The position numbers and the translations under genes are program-made. This document shows positions 4,131 through 6,487 of a stretch of DNA of 6,487 nucleotides, one piece after another. The DNA is from Actinomycetota bacterium (lineage in GTDB: Bacteria; Actinomycetota; Actinomycetes; UBA12327). How positions within the stretch are numbered: position 1 is the stretch's first letter; every line of letters starts with the position of its first letter. The stretch lies in the NCBI GenBank assembly GCA_003529305.1, contig DPWC01000007.1, positions 1 through 6,487 of the forward strand. Reading direction: 5' to 3'. A model generated the notes under the pieces. The model was not told where the DNA came from. It made no database searches and was given only the letters and a program-made list of their open reading frames with translations.

Positions 4131-6487
4131 GACGCACCACCTTGGCTGATGGTGACACGCTCACCAGGTAGGGCGCGCAGATCAACGAGCACGCGAGAAC
4201 TCTCTGCGTTGGTCGGCAACCACACCACACCATCGGGCATGGCGGTGATCTGCAGCGGCAGGGTCACCGCACCGTGTCCCGTGGCGACCCGTACGGCTTG
4301 ACCCTCCGCGGCACCGATGCCTGCTGCGGTGACAGCCGAGAGTCGCACCACAACTTCGCGCTTGGTGCCCCGCAGTGCGTTCGGGCCATCTTGGCCTCGA
4401 CCCAGATCAATAAGTTCGCGATGCGTGGCCAGCACGGCCTCACTGCCGGACCCGGCAGCCGGTGCCGGATTCGCGGCAACAGCCGGTGCCACGGCATTGC
4501 CTTGACTCCCTCGGCCCAAAGCGGTCAGTTCCGCGCGGGCGCCAGCGGCGTCATGAAAGCCGAGTGCGACATCGTCATCAACATCAAGGTCAAGTTCGTC
4601 CGCCAACGCGGCCAGGATGCGGATCTCTGACATCGTCGGGGTCGCCAACGCCGCGTCCACCGTTCGCTCGCGGCCTTCCCAGTTCACGAAAGTGCCGGAT
4701 CGTTCCGCGATCGGCGGCACCGGGAACACCACATGGGCGTGTTCGGTGACCTCGCTGTGGCGCACCTCGAAAGACACGATGAATTCCGACGAGTGCAGGC
4801 TGTGGCGAGCCGCCGATGGATCCGCAAGGTCATCGATGTCCAACCCCGCCACGATGAGTGCACCGAGCATGTCGCGGTTGGCCGCCGTCAAGATCCGCTC
4901 CGTGCTTCGACCAGCCTGCGCGGGCAGATCACTGACTCCCCACACGGCCGCGACTTCGGCACGAGCTGCATCATCGGTGACCAGTCGTCCACCGGGAAGC
5001 AGCGTTGGTGCGGCACCAGCGTCCAGCGCGCCGCGCTCACCCGCGCGCCGCGGCACCCACGCCAACGACGCACCGGTACTGGTTGCCAAGGACAACGCAG
5101 CAGTCAACGCACCCGGGGTGAGGGCCAGTCGCTCGCCGACGATGATCACGCTGCCGGGCTTGCGCAATTGCTGCGCCACATCGCCAGCGGCCAACGCTGT
5201 CAGCGCCGCGGCTTCGCCACCGGGCACCGTGTGCAGAACCGTCGCAGCGAGCTTTTCTGAGCCGCGCGAGGTGTACGGCGCAACGGCAATGACCTGCTGC
5301 CCGCGATCAGTCACCGCTTTGTGCAGACGCAAGAAGACGATGGGTGACTCATCTTCTGGTTCGAACCCTGCCATCAAGACGGTGGGTGCGGCCTCCAGAT
5401 CGCGATAGGTCACGCCAATGCCGCGACCAGCCACCTGGGCAACCAAGAAGTCGAGTTCTTCCTCTGAAGTCGGTCGCGTGCGGAAGTCAATGTCGTTCGT
5501 GCGCAATGCCACGCGGGCGAACTTGGCGTAGGCGTAGGCGTCTTCCTGCGTGAGCCGACCGCCAACAACAACTCCCGCATTGCCGCGTGCGGCAACAAGG
5601 CCGTCGGCGGCAGCGGCCAGAGCCTCCGGCCATGAGGCCACCCGAAGCTCGCCGTTGTCATCGCGCACCAACGGCGTGGTGATGCGATCGTCACCGCGAC
5701 TTGAGGTGAAGGCAAAGCGGCCCTTGTCGCAGTTCCACTCCTCGTTGACTTCGGCGTCTTCGCCCGCCAACCGCCGAACCACTTCACCGCGGCGGTGATC
5801 GGTGCGCAGTGAACACCCTGAGGCGCAGTGCTCACACGCGGTCTGCGTGGAGACCAGGTCGAAAGGTCGCGCCCGGAATCGGTACGCCGAACTGGTCAGC
5901 GCTCCCACCGGGCAGATCTGGATCGTGTTACCCGAGAAGTACGAGTTGAACGGCTCGTCCTCGTAGATGCCCACCTTCTGCAAGGCACCACGATCCAGCA
6001 GTTCGATGAACGGATCACCGGCGATCTGGTCAGAAAAGCGAGTGCACCGCGCGCAGAGCACACACCGTTCACGGTCCAGCAGCACCTGCTCCGAGATGGC
6101 CACCGGCTTGTCATAGAGCCGCTTGTCGCCTTCGAAACGCGACTCTGGCTGGCCGTGGGACATGGCCTGGTTCTGCAACGGACATTCGCCGCCCTTGTCG
6201 CACACCGGGCAGTCCAAGGGGTGGTTGATCAGCAGCAGTTCCATGACGCCTTGCTGCGCTTTGTCGGCCACCGGCGAGGTCTGTTGGGTGGCCACGACCA
6301 TGCCGTCGGCGACCTCCAGCGTGCACGAGGCCACCGGCTTGCGCTGCCCTTCAACCTCTACCAGACACTGGCGGCAAGCACCCGCGGGCTTGAGCAGGGG
6401 GTGGTCGCAGAAGCGCGGGATCTCGATGCCCACCTGCTCGGCTGCGCGGATCACCAAGGTGCCCTTGGGCACCGACACCGTGGTGCC
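4127..6487 (-). CDS. nuoG: NADH-quinone oxidoreductase subunit G (NuoG), 5' end outside window
   Basis: NuoG is the large peripheral-arm subunit carrying much of the Fe-S relay from NADH. The reading frame is open through the window edge (upstream codons Gly-Thr-Thr), so the GTG at 6478 is an internal valine and the true start lies outside. 786 residues are visible. Numbered from the 6478 codon, the ligands are: 2Fe-2S Cys24, 35, 38, 52; N5 HPLDCPVCDKGGEC (His86, Cys90, 93, 99); N4 Cys139, 142, 145 and 189; and N7 Cys215, 218, 222, 250. From about residue 255 the protein is a molybdopterin-oxidoreductase-like domain, in complex I expected to hold no cofactor, with FPVPPIAERSGTFVNWEGRE near 590-610. 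An Ala/Pro linker at about 660-680 precedes the C-terminal barrel-like domain (LPTNAESSRV). A formate dehydrogenase alpha subunit shares this architecture, but the downstream nuoH-L genes decide the call. The stop overlaps nuoH by 4 bases. Confidence 0.97.
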   Translation of the reverse strand, partial: GTTVSVPKGTLVIRAAEQVGIEIPRFCDHPLLKPAGACRQCLVEVEGQRKPVASCTLEVADGMVVATQQTSPVADKAQQGVMELLLINHPLDCPVCDKGGECPLQNQAMSHGQPESRFEGDKRLYDKPVAISEQVLLDRERCVLCARCTRFSDQIAGDPFIELLDRGALQKVGIYEDEPFNSYFSGNTIQICPVGALTSSAYRFRARPFDLVSTQTACEHCASGCSLRTDHRRGEVVRRLAGEDAEVNEEWNCDKGRFAFTSSRGDDRITTPLVRDDNGELRVASWPEALAAAADGLVAARGNAGVVVGGRLTQEDAYAYAKFARVALRTNDIDFRTRPTSEEELDFLVAQVAGRGIGVTYRDLEAAPTVLMAGFEPEDESPIVFLRLHKAVTDRGQQVIAVAPYTSRGSEKLAATVLHTVPGGEAAALTALAAGDVAQQLRKPGSVIIVGERLALTPGALTAALSLATSTGASLAWVPRRAGERGALDAGAAPTLLPGGRLVTDDAARAEVAAVWGVSDLPAQAGRSTERILTAANRDMLGALIVAGLDIDDLADPSAARHSLHSSEFIVSFEVRHSEVTEHAHVVFPVPPIAERSGTFVNWEGRERTVDAALATPTMSEIRILAALADELDLDVDDDVALGFHDAAGARAELTALGRGSQGNAVAPAVAANPAPAAGSGSEAVLATHRELIDLGRGQDGPNALRGTKREVVVRLSAVTAAGIGAAEGQAVRVATGHGAVTLPLQITAMPDGVVWLPTNAESSRVLVDLRALPGERVTISQGGAS
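4137..4143 (-). promoter_or_regulatory. Ribosome binding site for nuoH (GTG start)
   Basis: The coding strand reads AAGGTGG, placing GGTGG 6 bases before the GTG at 4130. It lies within the last codons of nuoG. It supports the non-ATG start, which also forms the GTGA overlap with the nuoG stop codon. Confidence 0.65.

Noticed and set aside
4617..5408. Plus-strand open frame (263 codons) antisense to nuoG
   Set aside because: Ser/Ala/Arg-rich composition without motifs; explained by GC-rich codon bias on the opposite strand.
4127..6487. Molybdenum-dependent formate dehydrogenase alpha subunit instead of NuoG
   Set aside because: The N-terminal Fe-S pattern and C-terminal domain are shared, but the gene is directly coupled to nuoH-I-J-K-L and shows NuoG-specific segments.
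1..6487. CRISPR arrays, tRNA/rRNA, insertion sequences, intergenic promoters or terminators
   Set aside because: The window is filled end to end by overlapping coding sequence. I saw no repeat-spacer pattern, tRNA-like fold, transposase motif or gap between genes.

Overview
The window is an uninterrupted piece of a nuo operon, encoding the proton-pumping NADH:quinone oxidoreductase (respiratory complex I). All genes lie on the minus strand. In transcription order (right to left) they are nuoG (5' end outside the window), nuoH, nuoI, nuoJ, nuoK and nuoL (3' end outside the window). This is the standard bacterial order for that part of the 14-gene operon.

The host is most likely a GC-rich actinomycete. 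Three things point this way. NuoG has the actinobacterial-type N-terminal sequence with the full set of iron-sulfur ligands, including the extra N7 cluster. NuoH, NuoI and NuoJ carry C-terminal tails of the kind seen in Actinomycetota (in NuoH a Phe/Pro-rich stretch FDPFAGGFPVPPLPGQ, in NuoJ a long Ala/Pro-rich tail). The NuoL core also resembles mycobacterial and streptomycete NuoL. I cannot name the genus. The quinone is probably menaquinone, which is inferred from the lineage rather than seen.

Layout: 6487-4127 nuoG (peripheral arm, Fe-S relay); 4130-2826 nuoH (quinone-site membrane subunit); 2833-2201 nuoI (N6a/N6b Fe-S subunit); 2201-1383 nuoJ and 1386-1087 nuoK (small membrane subunits of the proton path); 1090-1 nuoL (distal antiporter-like pump, first 363 residues). 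Every junction overlaps, by 4, 8, 1, 4 and 4 bases. There is therefore no intergenic space, promoter, terminator, RNA gene, mobile element, CRISPR array or gene-free stretch in the window. Electrons from NADH pass through NuoG and NuoI to quinone at NuoH, and the energy released drives proton movement through NuoH, NuoJ/NuoK and NuoL.

I see no undescribed system here. The points worth a second look are modest: two substitutions at normally conserved polar positions in NuoL, and a small tandem repeat in the variable NuoI tail.
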